Part shown: piece by piece, positions 46,597 to 54,939 of the stretch
How positions within the stretch are numbered: position 1 is the stretch's first letter
How the letters are laid out: the number at the start of each line of letters is the position of its first letter
DNA from: Actinomadura macra NBRC 14102
GTDB lineage: Bacteria; Actinomycetota; Actinomycetes; Streptosporangiales; Streptosporangiaceae
Direction: 5' to 3'
DNA length: 64,000 nt
Assembly (NCBI RefSeq): GCF_001552215.1
Contig: NZ_BCQT01000004.1
Span: 558,001 to 622,000 of the forward strand
The notes under the pieces: generated by a model
What the model was told of the DNA's origin: nothing
What the model saw: the letters and a program-made list of their open reading frames with translations, nothing else
Databases searched by the model: none
Made by a program: the position numbers and the translations under genes

Positions 46597-46773
46597 GGGC
46601 CTGATCGTAGGCGATGGGCGGCGATGGCCGAACATCGTTCTACTGGGGCCACGGTTCTACTGGGGCACGGATCTACTCGAACACGGATCTTGTGCGGCGC
46701 CGGTCCGCCCGGGGCGTCCGTGATCATGCGACCGATGCGGGGACGATCGCATGATCACGGACTCTCGGCCCGG

Positions 46774-47670
46774 TCAGGCCGACCGGAGCCTCTGCAGCGC
46801 CTCCCTGACGCCGCCATCGCTTTCTTCCAGGACGATCGTCGCGCGCGCGGCGGGGACTTCACCGAGCAGCGAGACGAGGGCGACGCGGGTGTTGCCCCCG
46901 GCTTCCGACAGCGCGTTCTCGCAGGTGCGGGCGTCCATGCCCGTCGCCTCCGTGAGGATGCGCACCAGCCGGGCCCGCAGCTTGGAGTTCAGCGCGTTCA
47001 CGCTGACCATCAGGTTGGAGTAGGTGCGGCCGAGCCGCACCATCAGGGTGGTGGAGAAGGAGTTGAGGACGAGCTTGGTCGCGGTCCCCGCCTTCATCCG
47101 GGTCGAGCCGCTGATCACCTCCGGACCGGTGGCCAGGCCGATGTGCACCTCCACTTCGTCGCCGTACGGCGTGTGCGGGTTGCAGCTGATCAGAGCGGTG
47201 CGCGCCCCGATCGCGGCGGACGCGCGCAGCGCCCCCACCACGTACGGGGTGCGGCCGCTCGCGGCGATGCCGATGGCGATGTCGCCGGGCTGAACGTCGC
47301 AGGCGTCCCGGGTGCCGAGTTCGACGTCGTCCTCGACATCGGAGATCGCTTGGGACAGCGCGCCCGGGCCACCGGCGTGGTGGGCCACGACACGTCCCCA
47401 GATGCCGAACGTCGGGGGCAGCTCGGCGGCGTCGATCACCGCGAGCCGTCCGGACGTGCCGGCGCCGAAGTAGTGCACGCGCCCGCCGGCGCGTAGCGAT
47501 TCCACCGCGAGGTCGACCAGACGGGCGACCTCCGGCAGGACGGACGCGACGACCATCGGCACAGTCGCATCCTCAGTGTTGATCAGGTGCAGCACCTCCA
47601 GGGTCGGCAGTGTGTCGACGTCGAGGGTGCGCGGGTTCCTGCCCTCGGTGGGGAGCTCGCAATCGATCAC
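46774..47670 (-). CDS. murQ: N-acetylmuramic acid 6-phosphate etherase
   Basis: A 298-residue SIS-domain lyase that cleaves the D-lactyl ether of MurNAc-6-phosphate to GlcNAc-6-phosphate. Features are PTEGRNPRT at the N-terminus, the SIS loop HYFGAGTSGRLAVIDAAELP, IAASGRTPYVVGAL and STRMKAGTATKLVLN. The GTG at 47670 follows GGAGG at five bases and overlaps the stop of the RpiR-type gene (GTGA). The product GlcNAc-6-P can enter the NagA pathway encoded 12 kb away. No MurNAc-specific PTS (MurP) is visible; the divergent kinase may supply the phosphate. Confidence 0.95.
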   Translation of the reverse strand: MIDCELPTEGRNPRTLDVDTLPTLEVLHLINTEDATVPMVVASVLPEVARLVDLAVESLRAGGRVHYFGAGTSGRLAVIDAAELPPTFGIWGRVVAHHAGGPGALSQAISDVEDDVELGTRDACDVQPGDIAIGIAASGRTPYVVGALRASAAIGARTALISCNPHTPYGDEVEVHIGLATGPEVISGSTRMKAGTATKLVLNSFSTTLMVRLGRTYSNLMVSVNALNSKLRARLVRILTEATGMDARTCENALSEAGGNTRVALVSLLGEVPAARATIVLEESDGGVREALQRLRSA

Positions 47671-48629
47671 CGACGCCTCCGGTCGGGTCGCACGGTCCGG
47701 CCGCGGACCGCCTCGAATGTGGCTTCCAGGGCCTTGCGGGTGGGCCCATAGGTGCGCTGCGCCACACCGACGAAGACGCAGTCGACCACGGTCAGCTGCG
47801 CCAGTCGGCTGGCGGTGGCGCCGGAGCGGAAGGTCGTCTCCCGCGCCGCCGTCGTCAGGATCAGATCGGACACCTCCGCTATTGGGGACTTGGGGAAATT
47901 GGTCAGCGCCACGGTCTTCACTCCGTTGCTCCTGGCGACCTCCAGGGCGTCGATGGTCTCCACCGTCGCGCCCGAGTGTGAGATTCCGATGGCGACGTTT
48001 CCGCTGCCCAGCACCGCGGCGCTGGTGAGCATGATGTGGGCGTCCGACCACGCCGAGCACACCCGGCCGATCCGGTGCAGTTTCTGCTGGAAGTCGGCCG
48101 CGACGAAGGCGCTCGCCCCTACGCCGTAGACGTCGACGCGGTCGGCGGCGACAACGGCGTCGACGACCTGTTCGAGCATCTTGATGTCGAGCTGGGCGGC
48201 GGTCTCCTCCACGGCCCGGGCGTCGGCGAAGGTCACCTTCTCCACGATCTGTTCGAGGGAATCGTCGGGACTGATGTCGCTGCCGATGACCCGTCCGCCG
48301 CTGGCGCTTTGGGCCCGTCCCGCCTCGGTGGCAAGGGTCAGTCGGAGCTCTGGATAACCATGAAACCCGATCGCCCGGCAGAACCTGATGACCGTGGTCT
48401 CAGAGGTGCCGCAGGTCTGGGCGAGTTCGGTGATGGTGGAGTTCGCGACCCCCTCGGGGTCGTCGATGACGCGTTGCGCGACACGTCGCTCGGCGGGGGG
48501 CAGCGAAGGCAGCAGCGAGCGCACCCGCACCACGGTGCTCAGCGGCGTCTGATCCTTCGACGCCGCATCTTCCCTGGACGTACCGGCCTCCCCTGTGCTC
48601 CCGCTCTCGGGGCCGATGGGTTTCCTCAT
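47667..48629 (-). CDS. murR: RpiR/MurR-type regulator
   Basis: A 320-residue repressor-type protein: N-terminal HTH_6 domain (AERRVAQRVIDDPEGVANST, then TCGTSETTVIRFCRAIGF) and C-terminal SIS domain (YGVGASAFVAADFQQK, GISHSGATVETIDAL) that should bind a phosphosugar such as MurNAc-6-P. It overlaps murQ by four bases, so both are made together. A palindrome sits directly before its start and the kinase gene diverges, giving a regulated bidirectional promoter. The name is assigned by context. Confidence 0.88.
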   Translation of the reverse strand: MRKPIGPESGSTGEAGTSREDAASKDQTPLSTVVRVRSLLPSLPPAERRVAQRVIDDPEGVANSTITELAQTCGTSETTVIRFCRAIGFHGYPELRLTLATEAGRAQSASGGRVIGSDISPDDSLEQIVEKVTFADARAVEETAAQLDIKMLEQVVDAVVAADRVDVYGVGASAFVAADFQQKLHRIGRVCSAWSDAHIMLTSAAVLGSGNVAIGISHSGATVETIDALEVARSNGVKTVALTNFPKSPIAEVSDLILTTAARETTFRSGATASRLAQLTVVDCVFVGVAQRTYGPTRKALEATFEAVRGRTVRPDRRRR

Positions 48630-48646
48630 GTAAGGAATTTTCTTAC
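48630..48646. promoter_or_regulatory. putative MurR operator
   Basis: GTAAGGAATTTTCTTAC is a 17-bp dyad with one mismatched pair, abutting the regulator's start codon in the 61-bp divergent gap. An AT-rich palindrome stands out in this GC-rich DNA. Binding is inferred, not known. Confidence 0.55.
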
Positions 48647-48690
48647 TGGCAGGATGTCACGTCAACGGTAGAAAAGGCTACGGTCGCCAT

Positions 48691-49899
48691 GTGTTGACCC
48701 ATTTGGCCGGTCCTTACGTGGTCGGTATCGACGCGGGTGGCACGAAAACCCGCTGTGTCGTACTGACGCTCGGGGGAGCCCTGGCCGGTTCCGGCACCGG
48801 CCCAGGGGCCAACCCCAACTCCGGAGGCGACACCGTGGGGGCGCTGACAACCGCCCTGCGGCAGGCGCTGGGAGACCTCGACCGAACCCATATCCTCACC
48901 GGCGTCTTCGGTATCGCCGGTGCCGGCTCAGCCGGCCGACCCGCCGCCGTCTCGGCGGCGCGGCGGGCCTGGCAGGCCCTCGGGCTACGCGGCTCGCCCG
49001 CCGTGGTGACCGACATCGCCGTGGCGTTCGCCGCCGGCACCAACGAGCCCAAGGGCATCGTGGTGTTCTCCGGCACCGGCGCCGGGGCGGCGGTCATCAA
49101 CGACGGCTCGATCGTGCAGCGCGCGGACGGCTACGGCTGGCTCGTCGGGGATGAGGGTTCGGCGGTATGGCTCGGGAAGGAGGCGGTCAGGGCGGCCCTC
49201 GCGGCCTACGACGGCCGCGGCTCCCCGACGCTGCTCACCGACTCGGTCCCCCGGGCCCTGCTCGGCCCCACGGTGGTCGCGGAAATCGACTCGTCGGGGC
49301 GGCGACCCCGCCCGCGGCGGGAGCTGGCCATGGCCGGCGCACCGCCACCGGGTGCCTCCGCGCTCGTCCAGCCGTCCCCCCTCTCCTCCTCCGTCTCTTC
49401 TCCCTCCGGGACCGGCACGGGCACGGCCGTGCTGATCCCGGAACCCTCCAGTCCGCAGCCTGACGACGGGTCCGGCCCGTCCCGGCATTCCGGTGGCCCG
49501 GACGGTCCGGGTCATCCGGAGATGCCCGGGGCCCCGCCGAACCCCCAGCTCGCCCAGGCGATCATCAAGGAGGTGTACGGCCGCCCGCCGGCGGCCCTGG
49601 GCCGGCTCGGCCCGGTGGTCGCCGCCGCCGCGGCCGCAGGTGATCCGGTGGCCAGGCGCATCACCGAGGAGGCCGCGCAGTGGCTGCTGCGCGACGTCGA
49701 CGCGGTGCGCCCGGCCCTCTCCGACCCGTGCGCACCGGTCGTCATGCACGGCTCGGTGCTGCGCGAGGGCCCCGTCGCCGAGGCCGTCCGCACCGGGCTG
49801 CGCGACCGGTTCGCCGCCGCGCCCCGAAGCGCGGGCGACGGCGCCGTGGGCGCGGCCGGGCTGGCACTGCGCCGCCTCGGCCACCCCCTGCCCGGCTGA
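48691..49899 (+). CDS. BadF/BcrA-type amino-sugar kinase with disordered insert
   Basis: A 402-residue ASKHA-fold kinase. The phosphate-1 loop is GIDAGGTKTRCVV (12-24), the adenosine/second phosphate segments are VFSGTGAGAAV and WLVGDEGSA, and VMHGSVL-type sequence closes the fold. Its position opposite murR-murQ suggests phosphorylation of MurNAc and/or GlcNAc (MurK-like). Residues about 199-285 are a Pro/Ser/Gly-rich low-complexity insert (PSPLSSSVSSPSGTGTGT) inside the second lobe, absent from the usual family plan. GTG start, weak ribosome site. The frame is continuous, so the insert is not a frameshift. Confidence 0.82.
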   Translation: MLTHLAGPYVVGIDAGGTKTRCVVLTLGGALAGSGTGPGANPNSGGDTVGALTTALRQALGDLDRTHILTGVFGIAGAGSAGRPAAVSAARRAWQALGLRGSPAVVTDIAVAFAAGTNEPKGIVVFSGTGAGAAVINDGSIVQRADGYGWLVGDEGSAVWLGKEAVRAALAAYDGRGSPTLLTDSVPRALLGPTVVAEIDSSGRRPRPRRELAMAGAPPPGASALVQPSPLSSSVSSPSGTGTGTAVLIPEPSSPQPDDGSGPSRHSGGPDGPGHPEMPGAPPNPQLAQAIIKEVYGRPPAALGRLGPVVAAAAAAGDPVARRITEEAAQWLLRDVDAVRPALSDPCAPVVMHGSVLREGPVAEAVRTGLRDRFAAAPRSAGDGAVGAAGLALRRLGHPLPG

Positions 49900-50274
49900 G
49901 CCGTTCTGGCCGCCGAGGCGAGGACGGCATCGCCGTCCTGTCTTCATCGCGATGGACCCCAGATGATCCGCAACCGCTTGCGGTCATGGGGTCCATCGTG
50001 ATTAGGCTGTGACCACGGTGGCTGAAGATCCGCCGGCACGGTACCGAGGGTGCCGTGCCCGGTGGGACCACCGGCCACAGACGTGGCTCGTACCGATCCG
50101 GCTGCGTTCCTTCGCAGCGTCGTCCGCGAGCGCCGCGGATCCGCCCCGACCGGCGGGTCCGGCATGGCGCGCCGTTGAGCGTTCCCCGGCATGCCCTCCC
50201 GCATCGCCGCTGCTCGGCGTGCCCCGCGACCCCGGACGACGGCCGATTCCGTACTCCACGTCGAACGAGGTCGC
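49900..50274 (+). other. intergenic leader of class A PBP
   Basis: A 375-base gap. GGACCCCAGATGATC...GATGGTCC-type complementary segments (ATGGACCCCAGATGATCC at 49952-49969 and GGTCCATCG near 49990) could fold; otherwise no gene is supported. It probably holds the PBP promoter. Confidence 0.35.
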
Positions 50275-52437
50275 ATGCACTCCCTGCCGTTCGGGGCGCG
50301 CCGTCTCCGGCCCGCCCTCACCCGCCTGTCCCGCGTCCCGCGCCGGCTGTTCCGCCGGCGTTCGCTCTCGATGGGCATCGTCACGATCCTGTTCGCGGCC
50401 GTCGGCGCGGTCGCCGTCGCCTACGTCCGCACGCCGCTGCCGACCGAGCCGCAGCCGGGCGTCACCGACGAGGGTTCGACGGTCTACTACGCCGACGGCC
50501 GGACGCCGCTGTTCCGGCTCGGCGCCAACCGGGAGATCGTCCGGCATGACCAGATCCCCGACCTGCTGCGCTGGGCGGTGCTCGCGGCCGAGGACCGCGG
50601 GTTCTACGGCGGCCACGGCGTCTCGCCCACCGGGACGATGCGCGCCCTGTGGAACAACGCGTCCGGCGGCGACACCCAGGGCGGCTCGACCATCACCCAG
50701 CAGCTCGCCCGCAACTACTTCAAGGGGCTCAGCAAGGACCGGACGGCCGGACGCAAGATCAAGGAGATCTTCGTCGCGGTCAAGCTCGACCGCAAGCGGG
50801 CCAAGGACGAGATCCTCGACCTCTACCTCAACACCGTCTACTTCGGCCGGGAGACCTCCGGCGTGCAGGCGGCGGCGCGCGCCTACTTCGACAAGGACGT
50901 CTGGCAGCTCGATGCCGCCGAGAGCGCCCTGCTCGCCGCGATGATCCAGCGGCCCGTCTATTTCAAGACGCAGGGGGACGAGCCGGCGGCGCGTGCGCTG
51001 CGCGAGCGTTGGCGGTACGTCCTCGATGGGATGGTGTCGATGGGCAGGCTGAGCTCCGACGATGCCGCCCGGCAGCGTTTTCCCCGCACGCAGGACCAGT
51101 GGCGCGGGGTGGCGCCGTCCGGCCAGGGACTGCTGGTCAGGCAGCGCGTCCTGGACGAGTTGGAACACCTCGGCATCCCCGCCGACAGCGTCGTGAACGG
51201 GCGGCTGAAGATCTACACCGGGCTCGACCGGCGCTGGATGGACCATGCGGAGCAGGCCATGAAGCAGGTGCGTGAGCCGGAGTGGCCGAAGAGCGCACGG
51301 GGCGGGCTCATCGCGGTGGACCCGAAGGACGGCGCGGTCAAGGCGTTCTACGGCGGTGATCCGAAGCGCAGCATGTTCGACTCGGTGTTCAACCCCGTGG
51401 CGCAGGCCGGCTCCACGTTCAAGCCGTACGTGTTGGCCGCCGCCCTGCGCCGCGGCTACAACGTCCGGACGAAGGTGAGCGCAAGGTCACCGCTGAGGTT
51501 CGCGCCGGACGGCAGCGTCACCCCGATGACCGCGCCGGGGTACAAGGTCGACAACGACGAGAGGATCGGCTCGCTCGGGGCCATCGACCTGGTCAAGGCG
51601 ACGGCGCTGTCGGTCAACACCGGCTACGTCAAGGCGGCGCTGAAGACGGGGATCGCGAACGTGCTGGAGACCGCGCGGGTCTTCGGCGTCCCCGAGTCGG
51701 CGCTGAAGCCGTACAAGGGGCAGGCCGGGCTCGCGCTCGGCATTCCCGACGTCGCGGCGGCCGACCAGGCCGCGGGGTACGCGGCGTTCGCCAACGGCGG
51801 CACCGCGGTCACCCCGCACCTCATCACCCGGGTCGTGGACGCACACGGGCGGCGGGTGCCGCTGCCCTGGAACCGGCGGGGCCGCCGGGTACTGAACGGC
51901 GAGCAGGCGGCGCAGGCGACGTACGCGATGCGCGCCGTCGTGACGGGCGGGACGGGCAGGCGCGCGGCCCTGCCCGACCGGGACGCGGCCGGCAAGACGG
52001 GGACGACCGACAACAACCGCGCCGCCTGGTTCGTTGGATACGTCCCGCAGCTGTCGACGGCCGTGGTGATGGCCAACACCGAGCGCGCCCCGCTCCAAGG
52101 GCTGCCCGGCCATCCGAGGAAGGTCGCCGGCGAGAACCTGCCGGCCACCGCGTGGCGGTCCTTTATGGAGAAGGTCACCCGCGACCTGCCCGCGCTCCCC
52201 TTTCCTGAGCCCGACTTCACCGGAGTGGCGGCCAACTGGGACGACTTCAGTCCCGGCTCCGGCGACGGCACCGGCAGGACCCCGGGTACCGGAGGACGGC
52301 CGGATTCCGGCGTGCCGCGCTCGCCCGGCGTCACGTCCTCGCCGACCTGGAAGCCCCGCAGGACACCCACCCCGCAGCCGGGCTCGGGAGACGATGCCCG
52401 CGGGAAGCCCTGCATCCCGTCCTGCCGCACCCCGTGA
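50275..52437 (+). CDS. bifunctional class A penicillin-binding protein
   Basis: A 720-residue peptidoglycan polymerase and cross-linker. After a basic N-terminus and one TM helix (about 33-52) comes the GT51 domain with AAEDRGFYGGHGV, GGSTITQQLARN and the ILDLYLNTVYFG segment. The transpeptidase domain has SxxK as GSTFKP, SxN as SVN and KTGTT. The C-terminal tail is Pro/Ser/Thr-rich and ends with two Cys. The ATG at 50275 is supported by GAGG five bases upstream, 28 codons into a longer open frame. It precedes a GH3 lipoprotein gene on the same strand. Confidence 0.95.
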   Translation: MHSLPFGARRLRPALTRLSRVPRRLFRRRSLSMGIVTILFAAVGAVAVAYVRTPLPTEPQPGVTDEGSTVYYADGRTPLFRLGANREIVRHDQIPDLLRWAVLAAEDRGFYGGHGVSPTGTMRALWNNASGGDTQGGSTITQQLARNYFKGLSKDRTAGRKIKEIFVAVKLDRKRAKDEILDLYLNTVYFGRETSGVQAAARAYFDKDVWQLDAAESALLAAMIQRPVYFKTQGDEPAARALRERWRYVLDGMVSMGRLSSDDAARQRFPRTQDQWRGVAPSGQGLLVRQRVLDELEHLGIPADSVVNGRLKIYTGLDRRWMDHAEQAMKQVREPEWPKSARGGLIAVDPKDGAVKAFYGGDPKRSMFDSVFNPVAQAGSTFKPYVLAAALRRGYNVRTKVSARSPLRFAPDGSVTPMTAPGYKVDNDERIGSLGAIDLVKATALSVNTGYVKAALKTGIANVLETARVFGVPESALKPYKGQAGLALGIPDVAAADQAAGYAAFANGGTAVTPHLITRVVDAHGRRVPLPWNRRGRRVLNGEQAAQATYAMRAVVTGGTGRRAALPDRDAAGKTGTTDNNRAAWFVGYVPQLSTAVVMANTERAPLQGLPGHPRKVAGENLPATAWRSFMEKVTRDLPALPFPEPDFTGVAANWDDFSPGSGDGTGRTPGTGGRPDSGVPRSPGVTSSPTWKPRRTPTPQPGSGDDARGKPCIPSCRTP

Positions 52438-52569
52438 CTCGACAAACCCCCTCGATTCGCCATTGGTGCCGGGTCGGGTCGACAGGCGGGCGAGGAGCCG
52501 TTAGCGTCGCGACGTCCGGAAACGAGCGAACGACCCGAACCGGCGAGCAGAGTCGGGGGGCCTGGTCAA

Positions 52570-54231
52570 GTGCGTGTCACACGTCCACTCGCGCTCGCGG
52601 CGGCGGCGGTGCTCGCCGTGCCGCTGGCGGGCTGCGGCGGCGGCAAGACAGGACAGGGCAGGCAGGGCGGGCAGGGCCCGTCCGCCCGCTCCCCTGCGTC
52701 CGGGGCGGCCGGCGCCGAACCGCCGGCGGGCGGGAAGCCGGACGCCTGGATTCCCGGCTACGTCGCCAAGATGAGCCTCGCCGAGAAGGTCGGGCAGCTG
52801 TTCGTCCCCCGGTTCTCCAGCCGCGCCGACGGATTGTCGATCATCAAGCGGTACCACGTCGGCGGGCTGATCTACTTCCCGGAGAACATGGGCTCGCCCG
52901 GACGGGCGGCGGCGCAGTCGAACGCGTTGCAGAAGGCGTCGAAGGTGCCGTTGCTGCTGGGCGTGGACGAGGAGCAGGGCATCGTGTCCCGGACACCGTT
53001 CCTCACCCGGTTCCCCGGCAACATGGCGCTCGGTGCGACGGCCCGTCCGGCGGACGCGCGGGCCGCCGCGCAGGTCACCGGCGCCGAACTGCGGGCGATC
53101 GGCATCAACCAGGACTTCGCGCCCGTCGCGGACGTGAACGTCAACGCCCGCAACCCGGTCATCGGGCTGCGCTCGTTCGGCTCGGACCCGGCGAAGGTGT
53201 CGGCGATGCTGACGGAGGCGATCGGGGGCTACCAGCAGGCCGGGGTCGCGGCCACGGCCAAGCACTTCCCCGGGCACGGCGACACCGCGACCGACAGCCA
53301 CACCGGCCTGCCGGTGATCACACATTCGCGCGCGACCTGGGAGCGGCTCGACGCGCCCCCGTTCCGGGCGGCGATCGCGGCGGGCGTGGACGCGATCATG
53401 ACGGCGCACATCGTGGTGCCGAGACTCGACCGCTCCGGCGACCCGTCCACCCTGTCCAGGACCGTCCTGACCGGGCTGCTGCGCGGGACGCTCGGCTACC
53501 GGGGCGTGATCGTGACGGACTCGCTGGAGATGGCGGGCGCACGCCGCAGGTACGGCGACACGACCGTGCCCGTGCGGGCGATCAGTGCGGGCGCCGACCA
53601 GCTGCTCATGCCACCGAACCTGCCGCGCGCCTACAACGCGGTACTCAAGGCCGTCCGCGCGGGACGGATCCCCGAGAAGCGGCTGGACGAGTCCGTGACC
53701 AGGATCATCGGGCTCAAGCAGCGGCGCGGGCTCTTCGCGGGGACGCGGGCCGACCCGGCCAGAGCCGCCACGGCGATCGGCACGCCCGCGCACCGGGCGA
53801 CGGCGCAGCAGGTCGCCGAGCACTCGATCACGCTCGTCCGCAACGACCGCAAGGTGCTGCCGCTCAAGGGCAGGAAGGTCGCCGTGTCGGGCCCGGACGG
53901 CGCCGCGCTCGGCGCCGCCCTGCGCCGCCGGGGCGTCCGGACGGTCCCGCCCGGCGCGGCGGACGTGACCGTGCTGACGACCATCAACGCCGGCGGCGCC
54001 ACGGCCGCCCGGGTCCGGGCGCTCGGCCCCAAGCCGGTCGTGGTCGCCGCGCTCGGCCGCCCCTACGATCTCGACGCGGCCGGGGGCGCGGCGGCGGCGC
54101 TGGCCGCCTACTCCGCGGGCCGGGTCTCGATCGACGCGCTGGCGGCGGTGCTGGCGGGCGCGGTGAAGCCGGTGGGGCGCCTCCCGGTGCCCGCCGCAGG
54201 CAAACCGGTCGGTCACGGCCTGGGGTACTGA
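52570..54231 (+). CDS. lipoprotein GH3 beta-N-acetylhexosaminidase (NagZ-type)
   Basis: A 553-residue exported glycosidase. The signal ends in VPLAGC (Cys at about 19, lipidated). The GH3 barrel carries FPGNMALGA, the catalytic-loop KHFPGHGDT(A)TDSH of NagZ-type enzymes and the nucleophile Asp in IVTDSLEM. A C-terminal alpha/beta domain (about 430-553) follows, as in Gram-positive NagZ. It would release GlcNAc from muropeptides outside the cell, feeding the PTS and MurQ systems in this region. GTG start with a G-rich ribosome site. Confidence 0.93.
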   Translation: MRVTRPLALAAAAVLAVPLAGCGGGKTGQGRQGGQGPSARSPASGAAGAEPPAGGKPDAWIPGYVAKMSLAEKVGQLFVPRFSSRADGLSIIKRYHVGGLIYFPENMGSPGRAAAQSNALQKASKVPLLLGVDEEQGIVSRTPFLTRFPGNMALGATARPADARAAAQVTGAELRAIGINQDFAPVADVNVNARNPVIGLRSFGSDPAKVSAMLTEAIGGYQQAGVAATAKHFPGHGDTATDSHTGLPVITHSRATWERLDAPPFRAAIAAGVDAIMTAHIVVPRLDRSGDPSTLSRTVLTGLLRGTLGYRGVIVTDSLEMAGARRRYGDTTVPVRAISAGADQLLMPPNLPRAYNAVLKAVRAGRIPEKRLDESVTRIIGLKQRRGLFAGTRADPARAATAIGTPAHRATAQQVAEHSITLVRNDRKVLPLKGRKVAVSGPDGAALGAALRRRGVRTVPPGAADVTVLTTINAGGATAARVRALGPKPVVVAALGRPYDLDAAGGAAAALAAYSAGRVSIDALAAVLAGAVKPVGRLPVPAAGKPVGHGLGY

Positions 54232-54262
54232 CCGAGGCCACCGACCGAGCCGGGCTGACCAA

Positions 54263-54310
54263 GCTGACTGACCAGGCTGACTGACCAGGCCGGCTGGCCA
54301 AGCTGACTGT
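54263..54310. repeat. short tandem repeat after GH3 gene
   Basis: GCTGACTGACCAG occurs twice in tandem (54263 and 54276), with partial copies (GGCTGGCCAAGCTGACTG) after it. It fills the gap between the GH3 and the lipoprotein gene. No function is evident. Confidence 0.6.
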
Positions 54311-54396
54311 CCGAGGCCACTGACCGGGTTCCTGTGGACGCGGACCGCCACGACCTGGGAAGATCGGCGCGCCTTCGCGTCCCCAGGAGGTTCCCC

Positions 54397-54894
54397 GTGC
54401 AGGTCCGCCCGTCTCTGGCCGTCCTGGCCTTACTGCCCGCGCTGGCCGCGCTGGCCGCCTGTAGCGGCGATCCCGAGATCACGATGCCGCCGCTGACGCC
54501 CGAGCCGTCCGACACCCGGCTGATCGACGCCGCCGGTCCCGACCCGCAGACCCTGCCCGCGCGTCTCGCGCTGTACCGGTTCCTGCGCGGGGTGGCCGCC
54601 GGGGACGTGCGCGCCTGCGCGTACCTGGCGCCCGCGTACGAACGGACCGTCTTCGGCAGGACGGGCGGCTGCCGTACCGGCCTCCGCCAGGCGCGCGCGA
54701 AGCTCGACGCGCAGGACGTGGCGGCGCTGCGCGGCGTCACCGTTCCGGCCGGGGAGACCGGACCCGGTGACGGGGACATCACCGTCCGCTTCGAGGACCT
54801 GGGGTGGCGCGGCGAGCCCGCGCGGTCCGGTGGCCTGCTCGCCCCGACCTTCACCCTGCGCCAGATCGGCGGGCGCTGGCGCATCACCGGCTGA
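54397..54894 (+). CDS. small NTF2-like lipoprotein
   Basis: A 165-residue lipoprotein. The GTG at 54397 lies six bases after AGGAGG, settling the start. The signal ends ALAAC (Cys at about 22). The mature part has FLRGVAAGDVRACAYLAPAY and ends FTLRQIGGRWRITG, the profile of NTF2-like/SnoaL-fold accessory lipoproteins. Two further Cys may pair. It converges with the PTS EI gene. Function unknown. Confidence 0.75.
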   Translation: MQVRPSLAVLALLPALAALAACSGDPEITMPPLTPEPSDTRLIDAAGPDPQTLPARLALYRFLRGVAAGDVRACAYLAPAYERTVFGRTGGCRTGLRQARAKLDAQDVAALRGVTVPAGETGPGDGDITVRFEDLGWRGEPARSGGLLAPTFTLRQIGGRWRITG

Positions 54895-54939
54895 GCGCCG
54901 GCGCTCAACGCCCGCGCTGAGCCCGCGCTGAGGGACCGG

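Noticed and set aside
52434..54284. Two 616-codon frames, one on each strand, over the GH3 gene
   Set aside because: Arg/Gly/Pro-rich shadows of the GH3 hexosaminidase.
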